From: Neoroseomonas alkaliterrae
GTDB taxonomy: Bacteria; Pseudomonadota; Alphaproteobacteria; Acetobacterales; Acetobacteraceae
DNA: 64,000 nucleotides
Reading direction: 5' to 3'
Assembly: GCF_014199195.1 (NCBI RefSeq)
Contig: NZ_JACIJE010000002.1
Coordinates: forward strand, 186,001-250,000
In this document: piece by piece, positions 1 to 9,471 of the stretch
Position numbering within the stretch: position 1 is the stretch's first letter
Layout: each line of letters opens with the position of its first letter
Translations under genes and position numbers: made by a program
The notes under the pieces: generated by a model
The model's database searches: none
Told to the model about the DNA's origin: nothing
The model's input: only the letters and a program-made list of their open reading frames with translations

Positions 1-48
1 CGCGAGGGCTCCGGCGGCGAGCGCGCCGCGGCGGGAGAGCAGGGTCAT
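1..48 (-). CDS. Start of a TctC-type solute-binding protein (partial)
   Basis: Only the first 16 codons lie in the window; the gene runs off the left edge. The visible peptide begins MTLLSRRGALAAG, an Arg-Arg pair followed by a hydrophobic Ala/Gly stretch, which is the look of a Tat-type or Sec export leader. It lies 34 bases downstream of a TctA-like gene and a TctB-like gene on the same strand. The usual third partner of that set is a periplasmic TctC/Bug-family binding protein, so that identity is inferred from position and leader only. Confidence 0.5.
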   Translation of the reverse strand, partial: MTLLSRRGALAAGALA

Positions 49-82
49 GGTTCGTTTCCTCCTTGCGATGGACGGGACGCTA

Positions 83-1576
83 TCAAGCGGGAACCGGCCG
101 CCGCAAGCGGCGCAGCAGCCAGACGAAGGCCGGCCAGAGCAGCGCCGCGACCGTCATCGCGGCCAGCACCGAGGAGACCGGGCGCTCGAAGAAGGGCAGC
201 AGGTCGCCATCCGACTTGATGAGCGAGGTGACGAAGTTCTGCTCCACCATGGTGCCCATCACGATCCCGAGCACCATGGCCGCGACGGGAAAGCCGTTGC
301 GCTCCATCACGTAGCCGATCACCCCGAACACCGCGACAAGCACGATCGCGAAGGGGTTGTTGCCGATGGCGAAGGCGCCGACGGCGCAGAGCAGCAGGAT
401 CATCGGCATCGCCGCCGCGCGCGGGGCGCGCAGCACGTGCCGCGAGGCGCGGATCATCATGATGCCGAGCGGGATCATCAGGATGTTGGCGATGATGAAC
501 ACCATGTAGAGCGCGTACATGCTGCTCGCCTTCTCGGTGAACAGCGTGGGGCCGGGGTTCAGCCCCTTCATGTAGAGCACGCCGATCGCGATCGCGGTGA
601 TGGTGTCGCCGGGGATGCCGAACAGCGTCGCCGGCACCCATCCGCCGGCGAGCGCGGAATTGTTCGCCGCCCCGGATTCCACGAGGCCCTCGGGGTGGCC
701 GGTGCCGAACTTCTCCGGCTCCTTCGAGAATCGCTTGGAGTTCGCATAGGCGATCCAGGCGGCCATGTCCGCCCCCGCCCCGGGCAGGGCGCCGACGAGC
801 ACGCCCACCACGTTGCCGCGCCACATCTGCTTCTGGTAGCGCCGCGTCAGCGCCCATTGCCCGCCGAGGATCGAGCCCAGCGGCCGGTGCGGGATGGGCG
901 GCGGCGGGGCCGCGGTCATCGCGCGCATGATCTCGCTGACGGCGAAGACGCCGACCAGGGCGGGCAGCACCTCGATCCCGCCGAGCAGGTCCGTGAAGCC
1001 GAAGGTGAAGCGCGGCACGCCGCCCGGATTCTCGATGCCGATGCAGGTGACGAGGAGCCCGAGCAGCGCCGCGGCGATCGCCTTGATGGGGGAGGAGCGC
1101 GCGACCAGCGTCGCGCACATCAGGCCGAGGAAGGAGAGCCAGAAATACTCGAAGGTCGAGAAGGAGAGCGCCATCTCCGCCAGCGCGGGCGCCATGATCA
1201 TCAGCGCCACCGTGCCGAAGATGCCGCCCAGCGCGCTGAACCACAGCGAGGCGCCGAGCGCGATCTCCGCCTGCCCCTTGCGCGTCAGCGCATAGGCCTC
1301 GTCGGTATAGGCCGCCGAGGCGGGCGTGCCGGGGATGCGCATCAGCGCGCCCGGGATGTCGCCCGAGAAGATCGCCATCGCCGAGGCGGTGATGATGGTC
1401 GCGATCGCCGCGATGGGCGAGAGATAGAAGGTGACGGGGACGAGCAGCGCCGTCGCCATGGTGGCGGTCAGCCCCGGCAGGGCGCCGATGACCATGCCGT
1501 AGGCGGCGGAGGCGAGGATGGCGATCGCGACCTCCGTGGTCGCGACCATCCCGAAGGCTTCGAGCACCGCGTTCAT
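83..1576 (-). CDS. Tripartite tricarboxylate transporter permease (TctA family)
   Basis: A 497-residue integral membrane protein, the normal length for TctA, the large permease of tripartite tricarboxylate transporters (secondary, ion-driven uptake of organic acids). Two internal repeats carry the family's Gly-Pro-rich motif: GALPGLTATMATAL near residues 31-44 and VGALPGAGADMAAW near the middle, followed by the conserved GHPEGLVESGAANN segment. About eleven hydrophobic segments are visible. It starts 4 bases after the stop of the TctB-like gene and is followed by the start of a probable TctC, so the three form one operon. The substrate cannot be read from sequence. Confidence 0.93.
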   Translation of the reverse strand: MNAVLEAFGMVATTEVAIAILASAAYGMVIGALPGLTATMATALLVPVTFYLSPIAAIATIITASAMAIFSGDIPGALMRIPGTPASAAYTDEAYALTRKGQAEIALGASLWFSALGGIFGTVALMIMAPALAEMALSFSTFEYFWLSFLGLMCATLVARSSPIKAIAAALLGLLVTCIGIENPGGVPRFTFGFTDLLGGIEVLPALVGVFAVSEIMRAMTAAPPPPIPHRPLGSILGGQWALTRRYQKQMWRGNVVGVLVGALPGAGADMAAWIAYANSKRFSKEPEKFGTGHPEGLVESGAANNSALAGGWVPATLFGIPGDTITAIAIGVLYMKGLNPGPTLFTEKASSMYALYMVFIIANILMIPLGIMMIRASRHVLRAPRAAAMPMILLLCAVGAFAIGNNPFAIVLVAVFGVIGYVMERNGFPVAAMVLGIVMGTMVEQNFVTSLIKSDGDLLPFFERPVSSVLAAMTVAALLWPAFVWLLRRLRRPVPA

Positions 1577-1580
1577 CGGC

Positions 1581-2057
1581 TCACCACGGCGCCGGCAGCA
1601 CGCCCGCGGGCAGCGGCACCCGCAGGAGCTTGTAGAAGACGAGATGGACCGCGAGCGGCCCGGCGAGCGCGAGGCCGAGCGCGAGCCGCCAGCCCGCGCC
1701 GAGGGCGAGCGCGGCGGCGAGCAGGATGATCGCCGCGGTGGGCAGGAAGCCGAGCCGTTCGGCGACGAGCACGTAGAAGATGAGCAGCACCGGAGGCAGG
1801 AAGGCCGCGAGGCCGCCGATGCGCGCGGCGAGGCCGGGCGGGGCCTCGGCCGGTGCCTCCTCCGGCGCCTCGAAGCTGCGGCCGATGCCGATCGCGATCA
1901 GTGCGCCGCACAGCACGAGCCCGCCGCCGATCACCATTGGGAAGGCGGCGGGGCCGACATCCTGGCCCGGCACGGCCGGCAGGCGCGATCCGCCCCAGAA
2001 TGCGAGCACGCCCAGCATCATCAGGATCGTGCCTGTCATACGGTCGGACAGATGCAT
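1581..2057 (-). CDS. Tripartite tricarboxylate transporter small subunit (TctB family)
   Basis: A 158-residue membrane protein with four hydrophobic segments, the size and layout of TctB, the small poorly conserved membrane subunit of the TTT family. It is first in the operon, immediately upstream of the TctA-like permease. The ATG at 2057 is preceded by a GGAGG-like ribosome site. The assignment rests mostly on topology and on the TctA neighbour, as TctB sequences diverge strongly. Confidence 0.85.
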   Translation of the reverse strand: MHLSDRMTGTILMMLGVLAFWGGSRLPAVPGQDVGPAAFPMVIGGGLVLCGALIAIGIGRSFEAPEEAPAEAPPGLAARIGGLAAFLPPVLLIFYVLVAERLGFLPTAAIILLAAALALGAGWRLALGLALAGPLAVHLVFYKLLRVPLPAGVLPAPW

Positions 2058-2207
2058 TCGGGCGCTGCCTCCCCTCCACGGTCGTTGCCGTCACCGCAGG
2101 CTAGACGATTGTGCGGCGCGCGCCAGCACCCCGGCTTCGGCCTCGCGCATCGCACGCCCGATGCGCGGTGGTCTTAACTCCGCAAAGCCTGCACGGCCGG
2201 AGGGGGG

Positions 2208-2235
2208 TTGCGGCCTGGCTCCGGCGGTGTCTAGG
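2208..2235 (+). promoter_or_regulatory. Possible sigma-70 promoter for the TPP enzyme gene
   Basis: TTGCGG at 2208-2213, a 16-base spacer, then TCTAGG at 2230-2235 resembles alphaproteobacterial housekeeping promoters (TTG...CTA). It lies 53 bases before the ATG at 2289. Judged by eye only. Confidence 0.3.
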
Positions 2236-2288
2236 CTGCCATAGCAGACGGCGCCACGAGTGTGCCGAGGATGTGAGGAAACGGCACG

Positions 2289-3917
2289 ATGAAGCTTGGC
2301 GCCGCGATCGCCGAGATCATGAAGCGTGAGGGCATCTCGATCCTCACCGGATACCCGGTCAATCACCTGATCGAGTTCGCCGCGGCTATCGACATCCGGC
2401 CCATCATGGTGCGGCAGGAGCGGATTGGCCTGCACATGGCCGACGCGATCAGCCGCGTCACCTCGGGGCGGACCATCGGCGCCTTCTGCATGCAGCACGG
2501 GCCGGGCTCCGAGAACGCCTATGGCGGCGTCGCGCAATGCTATGGCGAGAGCGTGCCGGTGCTGGTGCTGCCGATGGGCTATCCGCGGCGCCTCGCGCAT
2601 ATCGACCCGAACTTCAATTCCTCGGTGCAGATGCGCGGCATCACCAAATCCGCCGAGCCGATCATGTCGGCGGCCGAGGTGCCGAACATCCTGCGCCGCG
2701 CCTTCACGCGGCTGAGGAACGGCCGCGGCGGCCCGGTCCTTGTCGAGATCCCGACCGACATGTGGAACGAGGAGGTTCCTGAGCCGCTCGCCTACACGCC
2801 GGTGATCGCGACGCGCTACGGCCCCGATCCGGCCGATGTCGCGCGCGCGGCCGAGGCGCTCGCGGCGGCGAAGCGGCCCGTGATCTACGCCGGGACGGGC
2901 GTGCACTGGGCACGGGCCTGGCCGCAGTTGCGCGCGCTGGCGGAACTGCTGGCCGCGCCGGTGACGACGAGCCTCGGCGGCAAGTCGTCCTTCCCCGAGG
3001 ACCATCCGCTCGCGCTCGGCTCCGGCGGCCTCGCCATCCCGAAGCCGGTGCGGCACTTCCTCGACAATGCCGATCTCATCCTCGGCATCGGCTGCTCCTT
3101 CACCGAGACCAATTTCGGCGTGAGGATGCCGTCGGGGAAGAAGATCATCCACGCCACGCTCGACCCGGATCACCTGAACAAGGACATCGCCTGCGAGATC
3201 GGCCTGGTGGGCGATGCGGCGCTGACGCTCGATGCGCTGCTCGCGGAACTCGCCGGGCGCGTGAAGGAGAAGCGTGACCCCGGGCCGGTCGCGCGGGAGA
3301 TCCAGCAGCACCGCGCCGAATGGCTCGCCGCCTGGGCGGCCAAGACGGACAGCGAGGAGGAGCCGCTCAACCCCTACCGCGTCCTGCGCGACCTGTGGCG
3401 CACGGTGGATGTGGACAACACCATCATCACCCATGACGCGGGCAGCCCGCGCGACCAGCTTTCGCCCTTCTGGGTGGCGCGCACGCCGCTCTCCTATCTG
3501 GGCTGGGGCAAGACGACGCAGCTCGGCTACGGGCTTGGCCTCGCGATGGGGGCGAAGCTCGCGGCGCCGGACAAGCTCTGCATCAATGTCTGGGGCGATG
3601 CGGCGATCGGCTTCACCGGCATGGACTTCGAGACCGCGGTGCGCGAGCGCATCCCGATCCTCTCCATCCTGCTGAACAACTTCTCCATGGCGATCGAGCT
3701 GAAGGTCATGCCGGTCAGCACGGAGAAGTACCGCTCGACCGACATCTCCGGCGACTATGCGGCAATGGCGCGCGCCTTCGGCGGCTATGGCGAGCGGGTG
3801 ACGAAAGTCGCGGACATCATTCCGGCGATCCGGCGCGGCATCGAGCAGACGCGCAACGGGACGCCAGCCCTGCTGGAATTCATCACGTCCAAGGAAACCG
3901 CCGTCTCCCGCCTCTGA
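2289..3917 (+). CDS. Thiamine-diphosphate-dependent enzyme (acetolactate synthase-like family)
   Basis: A 542-residue protein with the three-domain layout of the acetolactate synthase/benzoylformate decarboxylase superfamily. The N-terminal pyrimidine-binding domain holds the catalytic glutamate (E44 in VRQERIGLHMADA). The central domain runs from about residue 185 to 320. The C-terminal domain holds the ThDP/Mg motif (G436-D437-A438, then N463-N464). Such enzymes cleave or join 2-oxo acids, but the active-site residues that set the reaction cannot be assigned here. It is divergent from the TctBA genes and 47 bases upstream of an ABC importer with a hydroxyacid dehydrogenase, which suggests catabolism of a hydroxy- or oxo-acid. 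It is not a typical IlvB, since no small regulatory subunit follows. Confidence 0.88.
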   Translation: MKLGAAIAEIMKREGISILTGYPVNHLIEFAAAIDIRPIMVRQERIGLHMADAISRVTSGRTIGAFCMQHGPGSENAYGGVAQCYGESVPVLVLPMGYPRRLAHIDPNFNSSVQMRGITKSAEPIMSAAEVPNILRRAFTRLRNGRGGPVLVEIPTDMWNEEVPEPLAYTPVIATRYGPDPADVARAAEALAAAKRPVIYAGTGVHWARAWPQLRALAELLAAPVTTSLGGKSSFPEDHPLALGSGGLAIPKPVRHFLDNADLILGIGCSFTETNFGVRMPSGKKIIHATLDPDHLNKDIACEIGLVGDAALTLDALLAELAGRVKEKRDPGPVAREIQQHRAEWLAAWAAKTDSEEEPLNPYRVLRDLWRTVDVDNTIITHDAGSPRDQLSPFWVARTPLSYLGWGKTTQLGYGLGLAMGAKLAAPDKLCINVWGDAAIGFTGMDFETAVRERIPILSILLNNFSMAIELKVMPVSTEKYRSTDISGDYAAMARAFGGYGERVTKVADIIPAIRRGIEQTRNGTPALLEFITSKETAVSRL

Positions 3918-3964
3918 GGCGGGGAGGGCGCGCGGCGCGCTCGCGCCGCCACACGGGAGGCTGA

Positions 3965-5011
3965 ATGGCGACGGTCGATATCCGCGATGTGCGGAAGGCG
4001 TTCGGCAGCACGAAGGTGCTGCACGGGGTGAGCGTGTCGATCGAGGACGGCCAGTTCGTCGTCCTGGTCGGGCCGTCGGGCTGCGGCAAGTCCACGCTGC
4101 TGCGCATGCTGGCAGGCCTCGAGAACATCACGGGCGGGGAGATCGCGATCGGCGGGCGGGTGGTGAACAACGTCCCGCCGAAGGACCGCGACATCGCGAT
4201 GGTGTTCCAGAACTACGCGCTCTATCCGCACATGACCGTGTTCCAGAACATGGCCTTCTCCATGAAGCTCGCAGGGGCCCCGCGCGAGGTGATGGAGCGG
4301 GAGGTGCAGAAGGCCGCGAAGATCCTCGGGCTCGAGCAGCTCCTGCACCGTTTCCCGCGGCAGCTCTCGGGCGGGCAGCGGCAGCGTGTTGCGATGGGCC
4401 GGGCCATCGTGCGCAACCCGCAGGTGTTCCTCTTCGACGAGCCGCTGTCGAACCTCGACGCCAAGCTGCGCGTGCAGATGCGCTCCGAGATCAAGGAGCT
4501 GCATCAGCGCCTCAAGGTCACCACGGTCTATGTCACGCACGACCAGATCGAGGCCATGACCATGGCCGACCTGATCGTGGTGATGAACCACGGCCGCATC
4601 GAGCAGTCCGGCGCGCCCCTCGAACTCTACGACCGTCCGGCCAACACCTTCGTCGCGGGCTTCATCGGCTCGCCGGCGATGAACATGCTCGAGGGCCACA
4701 TCGCCGACGGCGCCTTCCACGGCCCCGGCGGCGTGCGCTGGCCGCTGCCGCCCGGCGCGCCAGCCTCCGGGGAGGTGATCTACGGCATCCGGCCGGAGCA
4801 TCTGCGCCTCGACCCCGAAGGCATCGCCGCGACCATCCAGGTCGTCGAGCCCACCGGCTCGGAGACCCAGGTGCTGCTCCGCATCGGGGAGACCTCGGTG
4901 CTCGGCGCGTTCCGTGAGCGCATCGCGGAAGGGCCCGGCGCGGCGCTGCCGGTCAGCCCCGACATCTCGCTGGTCCACCTGTTCGACAAGAAGACAGGGC
5001 AGCGGATCTGA
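3965..5011 (+). CDS. ABC transporter ATP-binding protein (MalK/UgpC type)
   Basis: A 348-residue cytoplasmic ATPase of the CUT1 carbohydrate-importer class. It has Walker [10 protein letters not shown] (36-44), Q-loop Q82, signature LSGGQ (134-138), Walker B ending in DEP (E159), the switch His in VTHDQ (H192), and a C-terminal TOBE/OB region after about residue 235, as in MalK and UgpC. A binding protein and two permeases follow directly, giving a complete importer. Automatic tools often call such genes ugpC, but the substrate is not established. Confidence 0.95.
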   Translation: MATVDIRDVRKAFGSTKVLHGVSVSIEDGQFVVLVGPSGCGKSTLLRMLAGLENITGGEIAIGGRVVNNVPPKDRDIAMVFQNYALYPHMTVFQNMAFSMKLAGAPREVMEREVQKAAKILGLEQLLHRFPRQLSGGQRQRVAMGRAIVRNPQVFLFDEPLSNLDAKLRVQMRSEIKELHQRLKVTTVYVTHDQIEAMTMADLIVVMNHGRIEQSGAPLELYDRPANTFVAGFIGSPAMNMLEGHIADGAFHGPGGVRWPLPPGAPASGEVIYGIRPEHLRLDPEGIAATIQVVEPTGSETQVLLRIGETSVLGAFRERIAEGPGAALPVSPDISLVHLFDKKTGQRI

Positions 5012-5040
5012 CAACGACAGGACCTGGAAGGGAGAGAGAC

Positions 5041-6378
5041 ATGGCCAACATCATCACTCGACGCAGCATCCTCGGCGCCGGCGCCGGGCTTGCCGCATTG
5101 GGCGCGGGCGGGCAGGCCTTCGCCCAGTCCCGCATCCGGACCGCGCCGGCGAGCCCGCCGAACCTGCCGATCGAGAACGGCGCCAGCTTGCGCATGCTCC
5201 GCCCGGTGCGCTTCGTCCAGCCGGACGAGGAGGTGTTCCGCGCGAACTGCGCCCGCTTCACCCAGCAGACCGGCGTACAGGTGCGGGTGGACTTCGTGGG
5301 CTGGGAGGACATCACCCAGCAGACCGCCGTCACCGCCAACACGGGCGCCGGCCCCGACCTGATCATCGGCTTCAACGAGGCGCCGCACATCTATGCGGAC
5401 AAGCTCGTGGAACTGACCGACATCGCCGAATACATCGGCACCAAGTACCGTGGCTGGCTCACCCTCGCGCAGCGCTACGGCAAGCGGCACGGCACGAACA
5501 ACTGGATCGGGCTTCCCTTCGGCGCATCCGGCGGGCCGCTGGTCTGGCGCAAGTCGGCGGTGAACGAGGCGGGCTACCAGGCGCCGCCGGATGACCATGC
5601 GGGGTTCCTCGATCTCTGCCGCAAGCTGAAGGCGAACAACAAGCCGCCGGGCTTCGCGCTGGGCAATGCGGTGGGCGACGGCAACGGCTTCGCGAACTGG
5701 CTCGTCTGGTCGCATGGCGGCTACCTGGTGGACGAGAACAACAACGTCGCCATCAACAGCCGCAACACGATCGAGGCGCTGAACTACCTCAGGGACCTCT
5801 ATCCGACCTTCGTGCCGGGGACCATCGCCTGGGGCGACATCAGCAACAACCGCGCCTATGCGGCGAACGAACTGTTCCTCACCTCGAACGGCGTGTCGCT
5901 CTACTTCGCGCTGAAGAACGACCCGGCCACGCGGCACATCGCGGACGACACCGAGCACACGCTGATGCCCAAGGGCAGGCTCACGCAATCCCCGATGGCG
6001 GGGCTGACGCTGAACGCCATGGTGTTCCGCCACAGCCGCTTCCCGAACGCGGCCAAGGCGCTCCTCACCTTCCTGATGGAGACGGAGCAGTACGATCCCT
6101 GGCTGCAGGCCAATCTCGGCTACTGGTCGCAGCCGCTCGAGGCCTATTCGGACAGCGCGGTCTGGGACAGCGATCCGAAGGTGCGCATCTTCAAGGACGT
6201 CATGCGGACCGAGTTCTACATCGGCTACAAGGGGCCGATCAGCCAGGCCTCCGCCGCGGCGAACGCGGACTACATCATGGTGCAGATGTGCGCCTCGGTC
6301 GCCTCCGGCCAGGCCACGCCCGAGGCCGCGGCGCGCGAGGCCGAACGCCGCGCCGCGCGCTTCTTCCGCCGCCGCTGA
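5041..6378 (+). CDS. Extracellular solute-binding protein, family 1 (ABC importer)
   Basis: A 445-residue exported protein. The N-terminus has an Arg-Arg pair at residues 7-8, a Gly/Ala hydrophobic core and an AFA-type cleavage site near residue 28, so Tat export is likely. The mature part looks like a large family-1 sugar/polyol-binding protein. It lies between the ATPase and the permeases of the same importer. A good ribosome site (GGAGAGAG) lies just before the ATG. The ligand is unknown, and the acid-handling enzymes nearby leave a non-sugar ligand open. Confidence 0.9.
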   Translation: MANIITRRSILGAGAGLAALGAGGQAFAQSRIRTAPASPPNLPIENGASLRMLRPVRFVQPDEEVFRANCARFTQQTGVQVRVDFVGWEDITQQTAVTANTGAGPDLIIGFNEAPHIYADKLVELTDIAEYIGTKYRGWLTLAQRYGKRHGTNNWIGLPFGASGGPLVWRKSAVNEAGYQAPPDDHAGFLDLCRKLKANNKPPGFALGNAVGDGNGFANWLVWSHGGYLVDENNNVAINSRNTIEALNYLRDLYPTFVPGTIAWGDISNNRAYAANELFLTSNGVSLYFALKNDPATRHIADDTEHTLMPKGRLTQSPMAGLTLNAMVFRHSRFPNAAKALLTFLMETEQYDPWLQANLGYWSQPLEAYSDSAVWDSDPKVRIFKDVMRTEFYIGYKGPISQASAAANADYIMVQMCASVASGQATPEAAAREAERRAARFFRRR

Positions 6379-6436
6379 CACGCCTGCCCGCCGGCGGCTC
6401 CGCCAGGGGCCGCCGGCACCCCGCGAAGGAGCCACG

Positions 6437-7390
6437 ATGTCCGCCACCGCCGCCGAGACCTGGAGGCGCCGCGCAGCCGAGCAGAACTGGCTGGTCCGGC
6501 TGTTCGACAACAAGGCCTTCCTGATCGTCATGTGCCTGCTGCCCGCGGTCGGGCTGCTGACGGTGTTCCTCACCTATCCGCTCGGCCTCGGCGTCTGGCT
6601 CGCCTTCACCGACACCACGATCGGCCAGCGCGGGGTCTTCGTGGGGCTCGAGAATTTCGAGTTCCTGTTCAGCGACCCGATCTTCTGGAACGCCGTCTTC
6701 TTCAGCGTCTTCTACACGGGCGTCGCGACGATCGGGAAGTTCGCGCTCGGTCTGTGGCTGGCGCTGCTGCTCAACAACCACCTGCCCTTCAAATCCTTCC
6801 TGCGCGCCATCATCCTGCTGCCCTGGATCGTGCCGACGGTGCTCTCGGCGATCGCCTTCTGGTGGATCTACGACCCGCAATTCTCGATCATCTCGTGGGT
6901 GCTGATCGAGCTCGGCCTGCGCGAGACGAATGTGGACTTCATCAACACCGCCTGGCCCGCGCGCTGGTCGCTGATCTGGGCCAATATCTGGCGCGGCATC
7001 CCCTTCGTCGCGATCTCGCTGCTCGCCGGTCTGCAGACCATCTCGCCCTCGCTCTACGAGGCGGCGATGCTGGACGGGGCCACAGCCTGGCAGCGCTTCC
7101 GCTACGTCACCTTCCCGATGCTGCTGCCGATCCTCGCGATCGTGATGACCTTCAGCATCATCTTCACCTTCACCGACTTCCAGCTCGTCTATGCGATCAC
7201 GCGCGGCGGGCCGGTGAACTCGACCCATCTGCTCGCGACGCTCGCCTTCCAGCGCGGCATCCCGGGCGGCCAGCTCGGCGAGGGTGCCGCGATCGCGGTG
7301 TCCATGGTGCCGTTCCTCGTCTTCGCGACGCTGTTCTCCTACTTCGCGCTCGCGCGCCGGAAGTGGCAGCAGGGAGAGACCAATGACTGA
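6437..7390 (+). CDS. Carbohydrate-type ABC transporter permease (MalF-like)
   Basis: A 317-residue inner-membrane protein with six predicted transmembrane segments. The cytoplasmic EAA loop (YEAAMLDGATAWQRF) that docks on the ATPase lies near residue 212. It starts after an AAGGAG ribosome site and overlaps the next permease gene by 8 bases, so the two are translationally coupled. This is the first permease of the importer at 3965-8285. Confidence 0.93.
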   Translation: MSATAAETWRRRAAEQNWLVRLFDNKAFLIVMCLLPAVGLLTVFLTYPLGLGVWLAFTDTTIGQRGVFVGLENFEFLFSDPIFWNAVFFSVFYTGVATIGKFALGLWLALLLNNHLPFKSFLRAIILLPWIVPTVLSAIAFWWIYDPQFSIISWVLIELGLRETNVDFINTAWPARWSLIWANIWRGIPFVAISLLAGLQTISPSLYEAAMLDGATAWQRFRYVTFPMLLPILAIVMTFSIIFTFTDFQLVYAITRGGPVNSTHLLATLAFQRGIPGGQLGEGAAIAVSMVPFLVFATLFSYFALARRKWQQGETND

Positions 7391-8285
7391 CGCCGCCGCC
7401 GAGGAACAGGTCCCGACCTCCCGCACCGCGCCGCCGGAGCGGCTCTCGTGGGACAGCGGCATGCGGCGCTTCGTCGTGCTGTGGCTGCCGCTCGTCTGCT
7501 TCGTCTTCATCCTGCTGTTCCCGTTCTACTGGATGACGGTGACGGCGTTCAAACCCGACGCCGAGCTCTACGACTTCCAGACGCACAACCCGTTCTGGAT
7601 CAGCTCGCCAACCCTCGCGCACATCCACAAGCTGCTGTTCGAGACCGCCTATCCCTCCTGGCTGCTCACCACGATGGGTGTCGCGGTGGGCGCGACCTTC
7701 CTCTCGCTCTTCGCGAGCACGCTCGCCGCCTATGCCATCCAGCGGCTGCGCTTCACCGGCAGCCAGTATGTCGGGCTAGCGATCTACCTCGCCTATCTCG
7801 TGCCGCCCTCGATCCTCTTCATCCCGCTCGCGACCATCATCGTGCAGCTCGGGCTGTTCGACAGCCCGCTCGCGCTGATCCTGGTCTATCCGACCTTCCT
7901 CGTGCCCTTCTGCACCTGGCTGCTGATCGGATACTTCAAGTCCATCCCCTTCGAGCTCGAGGAATGCGCGCTGATCGACGGCGCGACGCGGCTGCAGATC
8001 CTGCGCCAGATCACCCTGCCGCTGGCGGTTCCGGGGCTGATCAGCGCCGGCATCTTCTCCTTCACGCTGTCGTGGAACGAGTTCATCTACGCCCTCGCCT
8101 TCATCCAGAGCAGCGAGAACAAGACGGTGCCGGTCGCGATCCTGACCGAGCTCATCACCGGCGACGTCTACCAATGGGGCGCGCTGATGGCGGGCGCGCT
8201 GCTGGGCTCGCTGCCGGTCGCGATCTTCTATTCCTTCTTCGTGGACTACTACGTCTCCTCCCTCACCGGCGCGGTGAAGGAATAG
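7383..8285 (+). CDS. Carbohydrate-type ABC transporter permease (MalG-like)
   Basis: A 300-residue second permease with six transmembrane segments and an EAA loop (EECALIDGATRLQ) near residues 195-207. The ATG at 7383 lies inside the end of the preceding permease gene and follows the GGGAGA ribosome site. The longer open frame upstream (from 7284) is only the shadow of the first permease in another frame. Together with the ATPase and binding protein it completes a CUT1-type importer. Confidence 0.93.
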   Translation: MTDAAAEEQVPTSRTAPPERLSWDSGMRRFVVLWLPLVCFVFILLFPFYWMTVTAFKPDAELYDFQTHNPFWISSPTLAHIHKLLFETAYPSWLLTTMGVAVGATFLSLFASTLAAYAIQRLRFTGSQYVGLAIYLAYLVPPSILFIPLATIIVQLGLFDSPLALILVYPTFLVPFCTWLLIGYFKSIPFELEECALIDGATRLQILRQITLPLAVPGLISAGIFSFTLSWNEFIYALAFIQSSENKTVPVAILTELITGDVYQWGALMAGALLGSLPVAIFYSFFVDYYVSSLTGAVKE

Positions 8286-8310
8286 GGGCGCGCAACCAGG
8301 AGAGACACCC

Positions 8311-9354
8311 TTGGCGAAGTACACGATCCTCACGCCCGCCGGCGCCTCCTTCACCACCGCCGGCGGCGGCTACGAATACGAGATGGAGGCGCTCGAGGGA
8401 CTCGACGCCGAGATCGTCGAATGCCCCGCCACCGAGGAAGGCTTCATCGCCGCGGCGCCGACCGCCGATGCGGTCTATGCGAAGGGCATGAAGTTCACCG
8501 CGGCGATGATCAACGCACTGACGAAGTGCCGCCACATCGCGCTCGGCACGGTCGGCGTGGACTATGTGGATGTCGCGGCGGCAACGGCGAAGGGCATCCC
8601 GGTCACCAACTGCCCCGACACCTTCATCGAGGAGGTGGCCGACCACGCGATGATGCTGCTGCTCGCGACCCATCGCCGCTGCATCGAGCAGGACCGCATG
8701 GTGCGCGAGGGCCGCTGGGCGGAGGGCCGTCCGCAGCTGTTGAAGATCCCGCGCCTGATGGGCCAGACGCTCGGCTTCATCGGCTTCGGTCGCGTCGCGC
8801 GCGCGACCGCCCGCCGCGCCAAAGCCTTCGGGCTGCACATGAAGGCCTATGATCCGTATGTGGAGGAGCTGACGCTCTCGGCGCTCGGCGTGGAGCCCGC
8901 CACGCTGTCGGAAGTCCTCTCGACCTCCGATTTCGTCTCCATGCACCTGCCCGACACGCCAGAGACGCGCGGCTTCCTCAAGGAGCGCCACTTCCGCCAG
9001 ATGAAGCCCAACGCGATCTTCATTACCACCGGCCGCGGGCCGACGGTGAACGAGGCGGCGCTGATCAAGGCGCTCGAGGAGAAGTGGATCGCCGGCGCGG
9101 GCCTCGATGTCTTCGAGGTCGAGCCGACGCGCCCCGACAACCCGCTGCACCGCATGCCGCATGTCATCCTCTCGCCGCACAACGCCTCGGCCTCCTCGCG
9201 CTTCGATCCGGCGCGCAAGCGGCGGGTGGGGCAGGAACTCGCCCTCACGCTGCAGGGCAAATGGCCGATGTCCTGCGTGAACCCGACCGTGCTCGAGAAG
9301 TCCGGGCTGCGGCGCTGGCAGCCCTATGCCATGGAGCGCGGGCCGAACTCGTGA
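8311..9354 (+). CDS. D-2-hydroxyacid dehydrogenase, NAD(P)-binding
   Basis: A 347-residue oxidoreductase of the phosphoglycerate dehydrogenase-like family, which interconverts 2-hydroxy and 2-oxo acids. The Rossmann motif is GFIGFGRVA in the centre. The catalytic triad is visible as R242 (TTGRGPT), probably E271 (FEVEP) and H290 (SPHN). The start is TTG, chosen because AGGAGAG lies 7 bases before it and the family N-terminus begins there. It is 25 bases after the ABC permease and probably acts on the imported compound or its oxo-acid product, perhaps with the ThDP enzyme upstream. Confidence 0.9.
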   Translation: MAKYTILTPAGASFTTAGGGYEYEMEALEGLDAEIVECPATEEGFIAAAPTADAVYAKGMKFTAAMINALTKCRHIALGTVGVDYVDVAAATAKGIPVTNCPDTFIEEVADHAMMLLLATHRRCIEQDRMVREGRWAEGRPQLLKIPRLMGQTLGFIGFGRVARATARRAKAFGLHMKAYDPYVEELTLSALGVEPATLSEVLSTSDFVSMHLPDTPETRGFLKERHFRQMKPNAIFITTGRGPTVNEAALIKALEEKWIAGAGLDVFEVEPTRPDNPLHRMPHVILSPHNASASSRFDPARKRRVGQELALTLQGKWPMSCVNPTVLEKSGLRRWQPYAMERGPNS

Positions 9355-9360
9355 CGCGCG

Positions 9361-9383
9361 GCGGAGGGGTGCGGCCCCTCCGC
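9361..9383 (+). terminator. Strong hairpin after the hydroxyacid dehydrogenase gene
   Basis: A perfect 9-base stem (GCGGAGGGG with CCCCTCCGC) around a 5-base loop, 6 bases after the stop codon. There is no T-run, so it may be an mRNA-stabilising or rho-dependent pause structure rather than an intrinsic terminator. Confidence 0.45.
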
Positions 9384-9471
9384 GCCTGCCCGCCGCAGGG
9401 CCGCTGGAAACCGGTTTGCCGGCGGGCGGGCAGGCGCTAGACGGAAACGGCAATCAACCGGAGCGGCAGCC